NCBI GenBank assembly: GCA_041916675.1
Contig: JAYRZB010000002.1
Coordinates: forward strand, 364,950-428,949
DNA length: 64,000 nucleotides
Reading direction: 5' to 3'
DNA from: JAYRZB01 sp041916675
GTDB taxonomy: Bacteria; Pseudomonadota; Alphaproteobacteria; Rhizobiales; Devosiaceae
The translations under genes and the position numbers were made by a program. The notes beneath the pieces were generated by a model. That model had not been told where the DNA came from, did no database searches, and saw nothing but the letters and a program-made list of their open reading frames with translations. Below are positions 44,541-52,155 of this stretch, one piece after another (position 1 is the stretch's first letter; every line of letters starts with the position of its first letter).

Positions 44541-44568
44541 GTCGTCAACGGAAATCGGGACACATCAC

Positions 44569-45459
44569 ATGACCCAGACCAAACCCATCATTCGCGCCTT
44601 CTTTGACGAGCCCACCTTCACGGTCAGCTACCTCGTCTCCGACCCCTCCACCCGTCAGGCCGTTATCATCGATCCGGTCCTCGACTATGATCATGCCGCC
44701 GGCGAGGTCGATACGCGCTCGGTCGACGCGATTCTGGCCGCGGCCACCGCCGATGGACTGACCATTGCCTGGGTGCTCGAAACCCATGCCCATGCCGATC
44801 ACCTTTCCGGCGCCCCCATGATCAAGGCCAAGACCGGTGCGCGCATCGGCATCGGCGCCAATATCACCAGGGTGCAGGAGATTTTCCGGCCGGTATTTGC
44901 TGCCAATGACCTCAAGACCGATGGCTCGGATTTTGATGGCCTGTTCAACGACGGCGATGCCATCGCGGTCGGCAATCTCAAGGTCGAGGCGCTCTATACC
45001 CCCGGCCACACGCCCGCCGACGTCTCCTATAAGATTGACGATGCGGTCTTTGTCGGCGACACCCTGTTCATGCCCGATTATGGCACCGCGCGAGCCGATT
45101 TTCCCGGCGGCGATGCCGATCAGCTCTATGCCTCGATCCAGAAGCTCCTGGCCCTGCCGCCGGAAACGCGGCTGTTCATGTGCCATGACTACAAGGCGCC
45201 CGGCCGTGATCACTACGCCTGGGAAACAACCGTAGCCGAAGAGCGTGCCGCCAACATCCATGTGGGGCAGGGCAAGGATCAGGCGAGCTTTGTTTCCATG
45301 CGCAAGGCCCGCGATGCCACCCTGTCCGCGCCCCGCCTGCTATTGCCTTCCATCCAGGTCAATATCCGCGCCGGCCGCTTTCCGCCCGCCGAAGCCAATG
45401 GCGTTCACTACCTGCTGGTCCCGGTCAAGCCGCGCCAGCCATCCATCACCCTGAACTGA
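44569..45459 (+). CDS. blh: MBL-fold persulfide dioxygenase (Blh/ETHE1-like)
   Basis: This 296-aa metallo-beta-lactamase-fold protein has HAHADH (His73, His75, Asp77, His78) plus His147 (PGHTPAD) and Asp164 (VGDTLF). ETHE1-type enzymes bind one iron and oxidise glutathione persulfide to sulfite. The domain is alone here; the Xylella Blh has an added domain, and its likely counterpart rhodanese is encoded next. It diverges from the BigR-like gene. Confidence 0.88.
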   Translation: MTQTKPIIRAFFDEPTFTVSYLVSDPSTRQAVIIDPVLDYDHAAGEVDTRSVDAILAAATADGLTIAWVLETHAHADHLSGAPMIKAKTGARIGIGANITRVQEIFRPVFAANDLKTDGSDFDGLFNDGDAIAVGNLKVEALYTPGHTPADVSYKIDDAVFVGDTLFMPDYGTARADFPGGDADQLYASIQKLLALPPETRLFMCHDYKAPGRDHYAWETTVAEERAANIHVGQGKDQASFVSMRKARDATLSAPRLLLPSIQVNIRAGRFPPAEANGVHYLLVPVKPRQPSITLN

Positions 45460-45471
45460 GCGAGAAACCAG

Positions 45472-45843
45472 ATGTTCGATTCCCTCTTCAAGCGTAAGCC
45501 TGCCGCCTATGAAACCGTCGAAGCCCGTCAGATCGTTGGCTGGCACGGCAAGGAGGATGTGGTGTTTGTCGATGTCCGTGGCGCCGATGAAATCGCCCGC
45601 TCCGGCACCATCAAAAAAGCCATCCGCGCCCCGCTGCCCGGTTTTGCCAACTTTGCCAAGCCCGATGGGTCGGGCATCCTGCCCTCAGTAGAAAGCGGCA
45701 AAGCCATTGTCGTCGTCTGCGCCTCCGGCATGCGCTCGGCCAGCGCTTCGGCCATGCTGGCCGACATGGGCTATGAAAAGGTCTACAACATCATGGGCGG
45801 CTTCGGCGCCTGGGCTTCGGCCGGCGGTCCCGTCGAACGCTGA
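45472..45843 (+). CDS. Rhodanese-like sulfurtransferase
   Basis: This 123-aa single rhodanese domain has the active-site loop CASGMRS (Cys83). Such proteins move sulfane sulfur between thiosulfate or persulfides and acceptors, and often work with persulfide dioxygenases. The gene follows blh by 12 bp and completes the sulfide-handling unit. Confidence 0.9.
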   Translation: MFDSLFKRKPAAYETVEARQIVGWHGKEDVVFVDVRGADEIARSGTIKKAIRAPLPGFANFAKPDGSGILPSVESGKAIVVVCASGMRSASASAMLADMGYEKVYNIMGGFGAWASAGGPVER

Positions 45844-45878
45844 CCTTGGGGCGGCGGCGGTAACGCTTGAGCATTGGA

Positions 45879-46083
45879 TCACCCCCACCCCATCCCCCCT
45901 CGAGTGGGAGGGAGCCCGTGTTTCACGGCTTGCGTGTTTCCTCCCCCTGCCAGGGGGAGGATCAAGGTGGGGGTGCGGCGCGCTCCAATTAAACAGTCCC
46001 CTGAAAAAGGGGGGGGGTGACACGTCGGCAGTGACACTGGTCGCCCTCCCCATATCAGGGGGAGGGATGGGGTGGGGGTGAGG
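45879..46083. repeat. Mosaic of GC-rich palindromic repeats (REP/RIME-like)
   Basis: The 462-bp gap before rpmI holds no gene. Its first part has hairpins CTCCCCCT-GCC-AGGGGGAG (45941-45959) and CCCTCCCC-N7-GGGGAGGG (46044-46066), flanked by inverted copies of ACCCCCACCCCATCC (left end) and GGATGGGGTGGGGGT-like sequence (right end). The same motifs recur at 63525-63730. They look like dispersed intergenic palindromes, not a CRISPR array. Confidence 0.75.
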
Positions 46084-46305
46084 CTTGCCTCAGCGCGTCC
46101 ATACTAACCACTCCCCTTACTGAGAGGATGGGGTCAGGCAGACATCAAGCCCCACGTCGCGCACTGCGTTTCCCGGCTTGCCTTCTCCACCTTCACCCAC
46201 TATACAGCCCACTTCTCCGGACCGCCCGGCCAACAGGCATGCCGTGGCGGTCTTTGAATGCGAAAGGCCCAAAAGGCCGATCCAGGAACAACAAGGACCC
46301 GCAAA

Positions 46306-46506
46306 ATGCCCAAAATGAAGACCAAGTCGGGCGCAAAAAAGCGCTTCAAGTTTACGGCTACGGGCAAGGTGAAGGCTGGCGTTGCCGGCAAGCGCCACCG
46401 TCTGCTGTCCCACTCGTCGGACTACATCCGCAAGAACCGTGGCACCAAGGTGCTCTCGAAGGGCGATGAAGGTCTGGTCAAGTGGTACATGCCCTATAAC
46501 CGTTGA
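46306..46506 (+). CDS. rpmI: 50S ribosomal protein L35
   Basis: This 66-aa ribosomal protein has the family start MPKMKTKSGAKKRFK and the Lys/Arg-rich core AGKRHRLLSHSSDYIRKNRGT. AAGGA lies upstream of ATG 46306; the longer frame from 46258 is rejected. It begins the rpmI-rplT pair, 25 bp before rplT. No IF-3 gene is adjacent. Confidence 0.97.
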   Translation: MPKMKTKSGAKKRFKFTATGKVKAGVAGKRHRLLSHSSDYIRKNRGTKVLSKGDEGLVKWYMPYNR

Positions 46507-46531
46507 ACTGACGCTGAAAGGAACCTGACAC

Positions 46532-46933
46532 ATGTCACGCGTTAAAAGAGGCGTTACCGCCCACGCCCGCCACAAGAAGGTCTTGAAGGCCGCCGAGGGC
46601 TATTATGGCCGTCGCAAGTCTACGATCCGCATTGCCAAGCAGGCGGTCGAAAAGGCCGGCCAGTATGCCTATCGTGACCGCCGCGCCAAGAAGCGCAATT
46701 TCCGCGCCCTCTGGATCCAGCGCATCAATGCCGCCGTGCGCGACCACGGGCTGACCTATGGCCGATTTATCGACGGCCTCAGCAAGGCTGAGGTCGCGGT
46801 GGACCGCAAGGTGCTTTCGGATCTGGCGATCCATGAGCCCGCAGCGTTTGCCGTCCTGGTCGAACAGGCCAAGAAGGCTCTCGGGTATCTGGCCGGTGTC
46901 GAAGACACCACCCACGCCCGCGTCACCGCCTAA
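46532..46933 (+). CDS. rplT: 50S ribosomal protein L20
   Basis: This 133-aa early-assembly 23S rRNA-binding protein has a basic helical N-terminus (MSRVKRGVTAHARHKKVLK) and the globular C-terminal NAAVRDHGLTYGRFIDGLSKA. Length (about 120-135) is normal. An intrinsic terminator lies 32 bp past the stop. Confidence 0.97.
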   Translation: MSRVKRGVTAHARHKKVLKAAEGYYGRRKSTIRIAKQAVEKAGQYAYRDRRAKKRNFRALWIQRINAAVRDHGLTYGRFIDGLSKAEVAVDRKVLSDLAIHEPAAFAVLVEQAKKALGYLAGVEDTTHARVTA

Positions 46934-46964
46934 GACCGCTCAGTCCTGCTGAGGTCCAATCCGA

Positions 46965-47003
46965 AGCCTTGCGCCCCCAATCCGGGATGGCGCAGGGCTT
47001 TTT
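46965..47003 (+). terminator. Intrinsic terminator between rplT and pheS
   Basis: AGCCTTGCGCC (46965-46975) pairs with GGCGCAGGGCT (46989-46999), an 11-bp stem with one G-T pair, followed by five T. It may end the rpmI-rplT message or act as an attenuator before pheS; no phenylalanine-rich leader peptide was recognised. Confidence 0.85.
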
Positions 47004-47070
47004 CGTTTGCTACCCATGCCTGCGCCAATTCATCCAACAGCGCCCCTTTACCAGTTATGCGGGAAATATG

Positions 47071-48204
47071 ATGTCGAGCCTTGATAGCCAGATCGAAACC
47101 CTGCGCGCCGAACTCGGTGCCGCCATTGCTGCCGCCGAGGCCGAGCCCGCGCTCGAGGCTGTTCGCGTCGCAGCTTTGGGCAAGAAGGGCTCGGTGTCAG
47201 CACTCCTGGCTTCATTGGGCACGATGGCACCCGACGAGCGCAAGGCTGCCGGCCCCGCCATCAACGGCCTGAAAAACGCGGTGGCGGCCCTGATCGATGC
47301 GCGCAGCGCCGATCTCAAGGCCGCAGCGCTCGCAGCCCGGCTGGCCGCCGAACGTCTCGATGTCACCCTGCCGCTGCGCCCGGCGCCCACCGCCACCGGC
47401 CGCATCCATCCGGTCAGCCAGACCATCGATGAAATCACCGCCATCTTCTCCGATATGGGCTTTTCCATCGCCGAAGGCCCCGATATCGAAACCGACTATT
47501 ATAATTTCACCGCGCTCAATTTCCCCGAGGGTCACCCGGCGCGCGAAATGCACGATACCTTCTTCCTCCCAACCGGCGCCGATGGGGTCAAGAAGGTGCT
47601 GCGCACCCACACCTCCCCGGTCCAGATCCGCGTCATGGAACAGACCGGCGCCAAGCCGGCTGCCAGTTACCTGACGCCCGCCATGCAACCCCCGATCCGC
47701 GTGGTCATTCCCGGCCGCACCTATCGCAACGACAGCGACCAGACCCATACCCCGATGTTCCATCAGGTCGAGGGCCTGGTCATCGACAAGTCGAGCCATA
47801 TCGGCCAGCTGCGCTGGGTCATCGAAGAATTCCTCAAGGCTTTTTTCGAGGTCGACAACGTCGTCACCCGCTTCCGCCCGTCCTTCTTCCCCTTCACCGA
47901 ACCCTCGATGGAAGTCGATGTGCAGTGCGATCGCTCCGGCAACGAGGTCAAGATCGGGCAGGGGAGCGACTGGCTGGAAATCCTGGGCTGCGGCATGGTC
48001 CATCCCAATGTCATCCGCGGCTGCGGGCTCGATCCCGATGTCTATCAGGGCTTTGCCTGGGGCATGGGCATTGATCGCATCGCCATGCTCAAATACGGCA
48101 TGCCCGACCTGCGCGCCTTTTTTGATGCCGACAAGCGCTGGCTCGACCACTACGGCTTCCGCCCCCTCGACCTACCGACGCTGTTCGGGGGGCTGTCCTC
48201 GTGA
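47071..48204 (+). CDS. pheS: Phenylalanyl-tRNA synthetase alpha subunit PheS
   Basis: This 377-aa class II synthetase catalytic subunit has an N-terminal coiled coil. Motif 2 (GRTYRNDSDQTHTPMFHQVEG) and motif 3 (GFAWGMGIDRIAMLKYG) follow. The start is ATG 47071 or the adjacent ATG 47068 after GCGGGAA; longer frames are rejected because they run through the terminator. The last codon overlaps a GTG start for the first ASCH gene (GTGA). Confidence 0.95.
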   Translation: MSSLDSQIETLRAELGAAIAAAEAEPALEAVRVAALGKKGSVSALLASLGTMAPDERKAAGPAINGLKNAVAALIDARSADLKAAALAARLAAERLDVTLPLRPAPTATGRIHPVSQTIDEITAIFSDMGFSIAEGPDIETDYYNFTALNFPEGHPAREMHDTFFLPTGADGVKKVLRTHTSPVQIRVMEQTGAKPAASYLTPAMQPPIRVVIPGRTYRNDSDQTHTPMFHQVEGLVIDKSSHIGQLRWVIEEFLKAFFEVDNVVTRFRPSFFPFTEPSMEVDVQCDRSGNEVKIGQGSDWLEILGCGMVHPNVIRGCGLDPDVYQGFAWGMGIDRIAMLKYGMPDLRAFFDADKRWLDHYGFRPLDLPTLFGGLSS

Positions 48205-48617
48205 CAAACCTGCCCGATCAATACGCCAACGCTGTTCAGTTCACCTTTGGGGATTCCCCCGAACTGGCCGATGAACTTTTGGCGCTTGTCCTGTCCGGCA
48301 CCAAGACAGCCACCTGTGGTGCGCTTGAAGGCTACACCGATGACGAGCCGTTCCCGGTTGTGGGCCGCCGCGATGTGGTGCTCGATGGCAAGGGCCGCCC
48401 CGCCTGCGTGATCGAAACCACCGAAGTCACCATCCGGCCCTTCTCCGCCGTCGATGCCCGTTTTGCCGCCGACGAAGGCGAGGGCGACCGCACGCTTGCC
48501 CATTGGCGGGCCGCCCATCAGGCGTTTTTCGAACGCAATGGCGGCTTTTCCGAAGACATGCTGCTCGCCTGCGAGCGCTTCAGACTTGTCGAAACCTTTT
48601 CAGCACCCACGAATTGA
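48201..48617 (+). CDS. ASCH-domain protein, first copy
   Basis: This 138-aa single-domain protein is YhfF-like. VQFTFGDSPELADELLALVLSGTKTAT matches the ASCH core, and a beta-rich half ending FFERNGGFSEDMLLACERF follows. ASCH domains resemble PUA and bind RNA or modified nucleosides; YqfB deacetylates N4-acetylcytidine using Lys, Thr and Glu. Lys35, Thr38 and Glu72 are candidates here. The GTG start overlaps the pheS stop (GTGA). It is similar to the next gene, with 29 identical bases (48244-48272). Confidence 0.88.
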   Translation: MTNLPDQYANAVQFTFGDSPELADELLALVLSGTKTATCGALEGYTDDEPFPVVGRRDVVLDGKGRPACVIETTEVTIRPFSAVDARFAADEGEGDRTLAHWRAAHQAFFERNGGFSEDMLLACERFRLVETFSAPTN

Positions 48618-48619
48618 CC

Positions 48620-49045
48620 ATGACCGAGCTTGCCAACAAATACGCCCATCTCGTCCACTACGCCTTTGGGGATTCCCCCGAACTGGCCGATCACCTGGTC
48701 GAACTGGTCATTGCCGGCAAGAAGACTGCCACCTGCGGCGCCGTCGATGCCTTCGACGATGATGACGGCGAGCCTTTTCCAGAGGTTGGTCGGCAGTGCG
48801 TGATTGTTGATGGCAAGGGCCGCCCGGCCTGCATCATCGAAACAGTCGATGTCGCCATCCGCCCGTTTTCGGCCATCGATCTCGATTTTGTCATTGCCGA
48901 AGGCGAGGGCGATCTGTCGCTTGAATATTGGCGCAAGGGGCATCGTGAATTCTTCGAACGCAATGGCGGATTTTCCGAGGACATGCTGCTGGCCTGCGAT
49001 CGCTTCAAGCTGGTGGAAATCCTCAAGCGCAACGAGGCCGCATGA
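48620..49045 (+). CDS. ASCH-domain protein, second copy
   Basis: This 141-aa paralogue of the previous gene starts two bases after its stop. YAFGDSPELADHLVELVIAGKKTAT repeats the ASCH core, with Lys35, Thr38 and Glu74 as candidates. It adds an acidic insert (FDDDDGE). Both copies keep a near-identical ending around ERNGGFSEDMLLAC. The stop overlaps the exonuclease start (ATGA). Divergence between copies suggests separate specificities. Confidence 0.88.
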   Translation: MTELANKYAHLVHYAFGDSPELADHLVELVIAGKKTATCGAVDAFDDDDGEPFPEVGRQCVIVDGKGRPACIIETVDVAIRPFSAIDLDFVIAEGEGDLSLEYWRKGHREFFERNGGFSEDMLLACDRFKLVEILKRNEAA

Positions 49046-49683
49046 TTCCGCGTCCGGGCAATGACGAGCCGGTGACCTATGTCGTCACCGATATCGAGGC
49101 CGATGGCCCGAGCCCGCTTGCCCATTCGATGCTGAGCTTTGCTTCCGTCGCCGTCGATGAGACCGGCACGGTCCTGTCTGAATTCGAGGCCGTGCTCACC
49201 CCGCGCCCCGAACGCGGGCAGGATGAGACCACCATGGCCTGGTGGCAGACCCAGCCCGAGGCCTGGCAGGCGGCCACCACCGATCCTGAGCCGCCGCAGT
49301 CCGTCATGCCGCGCTATGCCGACTGGGTCGATGCCCTGCCCGGCAAGCATGTGTTTGCCGCTGCGCCCATCATTTTTGATGGGCTCTGGATGGACCACTA
49401 CCTGGAAATCTTTGCCGGTACGCGCGTCCTGGGCGGACCGTTCAAGTCGCGCCAGATTTTTCGCGGCGGCGGTGTCTGTCTCTACACCATGGCCGGCGCG
49501 CTGCGCGGCGCGCCCTATCTGCGCTGGGGCATGCAGCGCGTGCCCGGCGAGTGGTATGGCCACATCACACACACCCACAAAGCCATCGACGATGCCCGCG
49601 GCTTTGCCAACGTCCTGACCAGGCTTTTTGCCATCTCCCAAAGCCTTGATTTCATCGAGGCCACTGAAAGCATGTACAAATGA
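49042..49683 (+). CDS. DEDDh 3'-5' exonuclease
   Basis: This 213-aa RNase T-like exonuclease has Asp17/Glu19 (VTDIEADGP), Asp113 (IIFDGLWMDHYL), and His179/Asp184 in HTHKAIDDARG, the H-x4-D pair. It matches the small 3'-5' exoribonuclease family. It is coupled by ATGA to both the ASCH gene before and pheT after, so it is expressed inside the phenylalanyl-tRNA synthetase operon. The substrate is unknown. Confidence 0.87.
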   Translation: MIPRPGNDEPVTYVVTDIEADGPSPLAHSMLSFASVAVDETGTVLSEFEAVLTPRPERGQDETTMAWWQTQPEAWQAATTDPEPPQSVMPRYADWVDALPGKHVFAAAPIIFDGLWMDHYLEIFAGTRVLGGPFKSRQIFRGGGVCLYTMAGALRGAPYLRWGMQRVPGEWYGHITHTHKAIDDARGFANVLTRLFAISQSLDFIEATESMYK

Positions 49684-52103
49684 AGTTCACCCACGACTGG
49701 CTCAAAGATTATCTCGAAACCACGGCGAGCCCCGAGGAGATCGCGGTTGCTCTCACCACCGTTGGCCTCGAACTTGAGGACATGCACGATCAGGGCAAGG
49801 CGCTGAAAGCCTTTGTCACAGCCCACGTGGTCTCGGCCGAAAAACACCCCAATGCCGACAAGCTCCGGGTGTGCAAGGTCGATGCCGGTACAGGCTCGCT
49901 GATCGATGTGGTCTGTGGCGCGCCCAATGCCCGCACCGGGCTCAAGTCGGTCTTTGCCTTTGCGGGCACTTATATTCCGGGCAAGGATATCACCATCACC
50001 AAGGGCAATATCCGCGGCCAGGAGAGTAATGGCATGCTCTGCTCGGGGGCCGAACTCGGGCTCTCGAACGATCATGATGGCATCATCGAACTTCCAGCCG
50101 ATGCGCCCATAGGCATGCCCTATCCCGATTATGCCGGCATTGCCGGGGTCACCTACGATATTGCCATCACGCCCAATCGCGGCGATTGCACCGGGGTCTA
50201 TGGCGTGGCCCGCGATCTGGCGGCTTTCGGCATCGGCACCCTCAAATCGGTCGATTTCGCCCCGGTCCCCGCCACCGGCGGTAAAAGCCCGATCGGGGTC
50301 GACCTGCGCTTCGCGCCGGGCGAAACCGTCGTCTGCCCCATGTTTGCCGGTCGCCTGATCAAGGGGGTCAAGAACGGTCCTTCGCCGGATTGGCTGCAGC
50401 AGCGCCTCAAGGCCATTGGCCTGCGGCCGATCAACACCCTCGTTGATATCACCAACCTTGTCTGCCACGCCCGCGCCCGGCCCCTGCATGTGTTTGATGC
50501 CGACAAGTTGACCGGCAACGTTCATGCCCGCCTCGCCAAAACCGGCGAAAGCCTGGCAGCGCTCGATAACAAAACCTATGCGCTCGACGAAACCATCTGC
50601 GTCATCGCCGATGACTCCGGCCCAGTCGGTATCGGCGGCATCATCGGTGGCGCGGCCACCGGCTGTTCGGATGCAACGGTCAACGTCTTTCTCGAAAGCG
50701 CCTGGTTCGATCCAAATGCCATCGCGGCGGCCGGGCGCAAGCTCGGTATCAATTCCGATGCCCGCTATCGCTTCGAGCGCACGGTCGATCCGGAATCGGT
50801 CATGCTGGGCATCGAGCTTGGCACACTGCTCATCACCACGCTCTGCGGTGGCACCGTGCATGATGTGGTGGTCGCCGGGCATGTCGAAAGCCCGAAAACC
50901 CGCATCGCCTTCCCCGTAGCCGAGGTCAAGCGCCTCACCGGGCTCGATGTTCCAGCCGACAAGGCCGCCGAAATCCTCACCCGCCTTGGGTTTGGTGTCA
51001 CCGGTTCAGGCCCGGTGCTCGATGTGCTGGTGCCCTCCTGGCGCCCCGATGTCACGCAGAAGGCCGATCTGGCCGAAGAAGTCATGCGCATGGTCGGGGT
51101 CGACAATATCCCGGTCGAACCGCTCCCCCGCCTTTCCGGCGTCGCCCCGCGCATGCTCACCACCATTCAGAACCGCCGGCGTCTCGCCCGCCGCACGCTG
51201 GCGGCGCGTGGGCTTGATGAGGCCGTCACCTGGTCCTTCATTTCCGAAACCGAGGCCAAACGCTTTGGTGGCGGCCAGCCCGAACTGATCCTTGCCAATG
51301 CCATCGCATCGGATATGACCACCATGCGCCCCTCGCTGCTGCCGGGCCTGCTCGCGGCGGCCGGGCGCAATGCCAATCGTGGCTACCCCGATCTGGCCCT
51401 TTTTGAAGTCGGTCAGGTTTTCCTCTCCGACAGGCCCGAGGGCCAGCACACCTATGCCACTGCCATCCGCACTGGCACCGCCGGTCAGGGCGGGGCCGGG
51501 CGTCACTGGCAGGGCGGCGGGCAGAAAGTCTCGGTGTTCGATGCCAAGGCCGATCTTGGCGCATTGCTCGATACGCTCGGGGTCGATATCGACAAGGTCC
51601 AGCTCACGGCCGATGCCCCAGCCTGGAGCCATCCGGGCCGGGGCGGCCGTATTCAGCTTGGCCCCAAGGTCGTGCTGGGTTGGTTCGGCGAAGTCCATCC
51701 CGCGCTGCTGGCCGAACTGGATCTTGGCGGTCCCATCGTCGCCTTCGAGCTCGATCTGGATGCCCTCCCCGAACCGCGCCGCAAGCCGACGCGCGCCAAG
51801 CCGGCTCTGGTCCTCTCCGACCTGATGCCGCTGAGCCGCGATTTCGCTTTCGTGGTCGATCGCGATGTCACTGCTGCCACCATCCTCAAAGCCGCCCGCG
51901 GTGCCGATAAGGCCCTCGTTACCGACGTCACCATTTTCGACGTGTTTGAGGGGGCTCATGTCGGCGAGGGCAAGAAGTCTGTCGCCATTGCGGTGACCAT
52001 CCAGCCGCAGGACAAGACCCTGACCGAGGACGAGATCGAAAAGCTCTCCGCCGCCATTGTCGCCGCAGTGATCAAATCGACCGGCGGCGTGCTGCGCAGC
52101 TGA
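49680..52103 (+). CDS. pheT: Phenylalanyl-tRNA synthetase beta subunit PheT
   Basis: This 807-aa tRNA-binding and editing subunit has an N-terminal EMAP-type tRNA-binding domain (residues ~40-150, AEKHPNADKLRVCKVDAG). The B3/B4 editing domain, a B5 domain, and a C-terminal anticodon-binding FDX-ACB domain (LMPLSRDFAFVVD) follow. Length is normal. Start ATG 49680 overlaps the exonuclease stop. Confidence 0.96.
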   Translation: MKFTHDWLKDYLETTASPEEIAVALTTVGLELEDMHDQGKALKAFVTAHVVSAEKHPNADKLRVCKVDAGTGSLIDVVCGAPNARTGLKSVFAFAGTYIPGKDITITKGNIRGQESNGMLCSGAELGLSNDHDGIIELPADAPIGMPYPDYAGIAGVTYDIAITPNRGDCTGVYGVARDLAAFGIGTLKSVDFAPVPATGGKSPIGVDLRFAPGETVVCPMFAGRLIKGVKNGPSPDWLQQRLKAIGLRPINTLVDITNLVCHARARPLHVFDADKLTGNVHARLAKTGESLAALDNKTYALDETICVIADDSGPVGIGGIIGGAATGCSDATVNVFLESAWFDPNAIAAAGRKLGINSDARYRFERTVDPESVMLGIELGTLLITTLCGGTVHDVVVAGHVESPKTRIAFPVAEVKRLTGLDVPADKAAEILTRLGFGVTGSGPVLDVLVPSWRPDVTQKADLAEEVMRMVGVDNIPVEPLPRLSGVAPRMLTTIQNRRRLARRTLAARGLDEAVTWSFISETEAKRFGGGQPELILANAIASDMTTMRPSLLPGLLAAAGRNANRGYPDLALFEVGQVFLSDRPEGQHTYATAIRTGTAGQGGAGRHWQGGGQKVSVFDAKADLGALLDTLGVDIDKVQLTADAPAWSHPGRGGRIQLGPKVVLGWFGEVHPALLAELDLGGPIVAFELDLDALPEPRRKPTRAKPALVLSDLMPLSRDFAFVVDRDVTAATILKAARGADKALVTDVTIFDVFEGAHVGEGKKSVAIAVTIQPQDKTLTEDEIEKLSAAIVAAVIKSTGGVLRS

Positions 52104-52155
52104 ACCCGTGGCCCGGCTCTTTGCCGGGCCCACCCAACCCGGAAAGGCGAGATTG

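Noticed and set aside
45879..46083. Possible CRISPR array
   Set aside because: The repeats are palindromes of unequal length with no regular spacers, and no cas gene is nearby.
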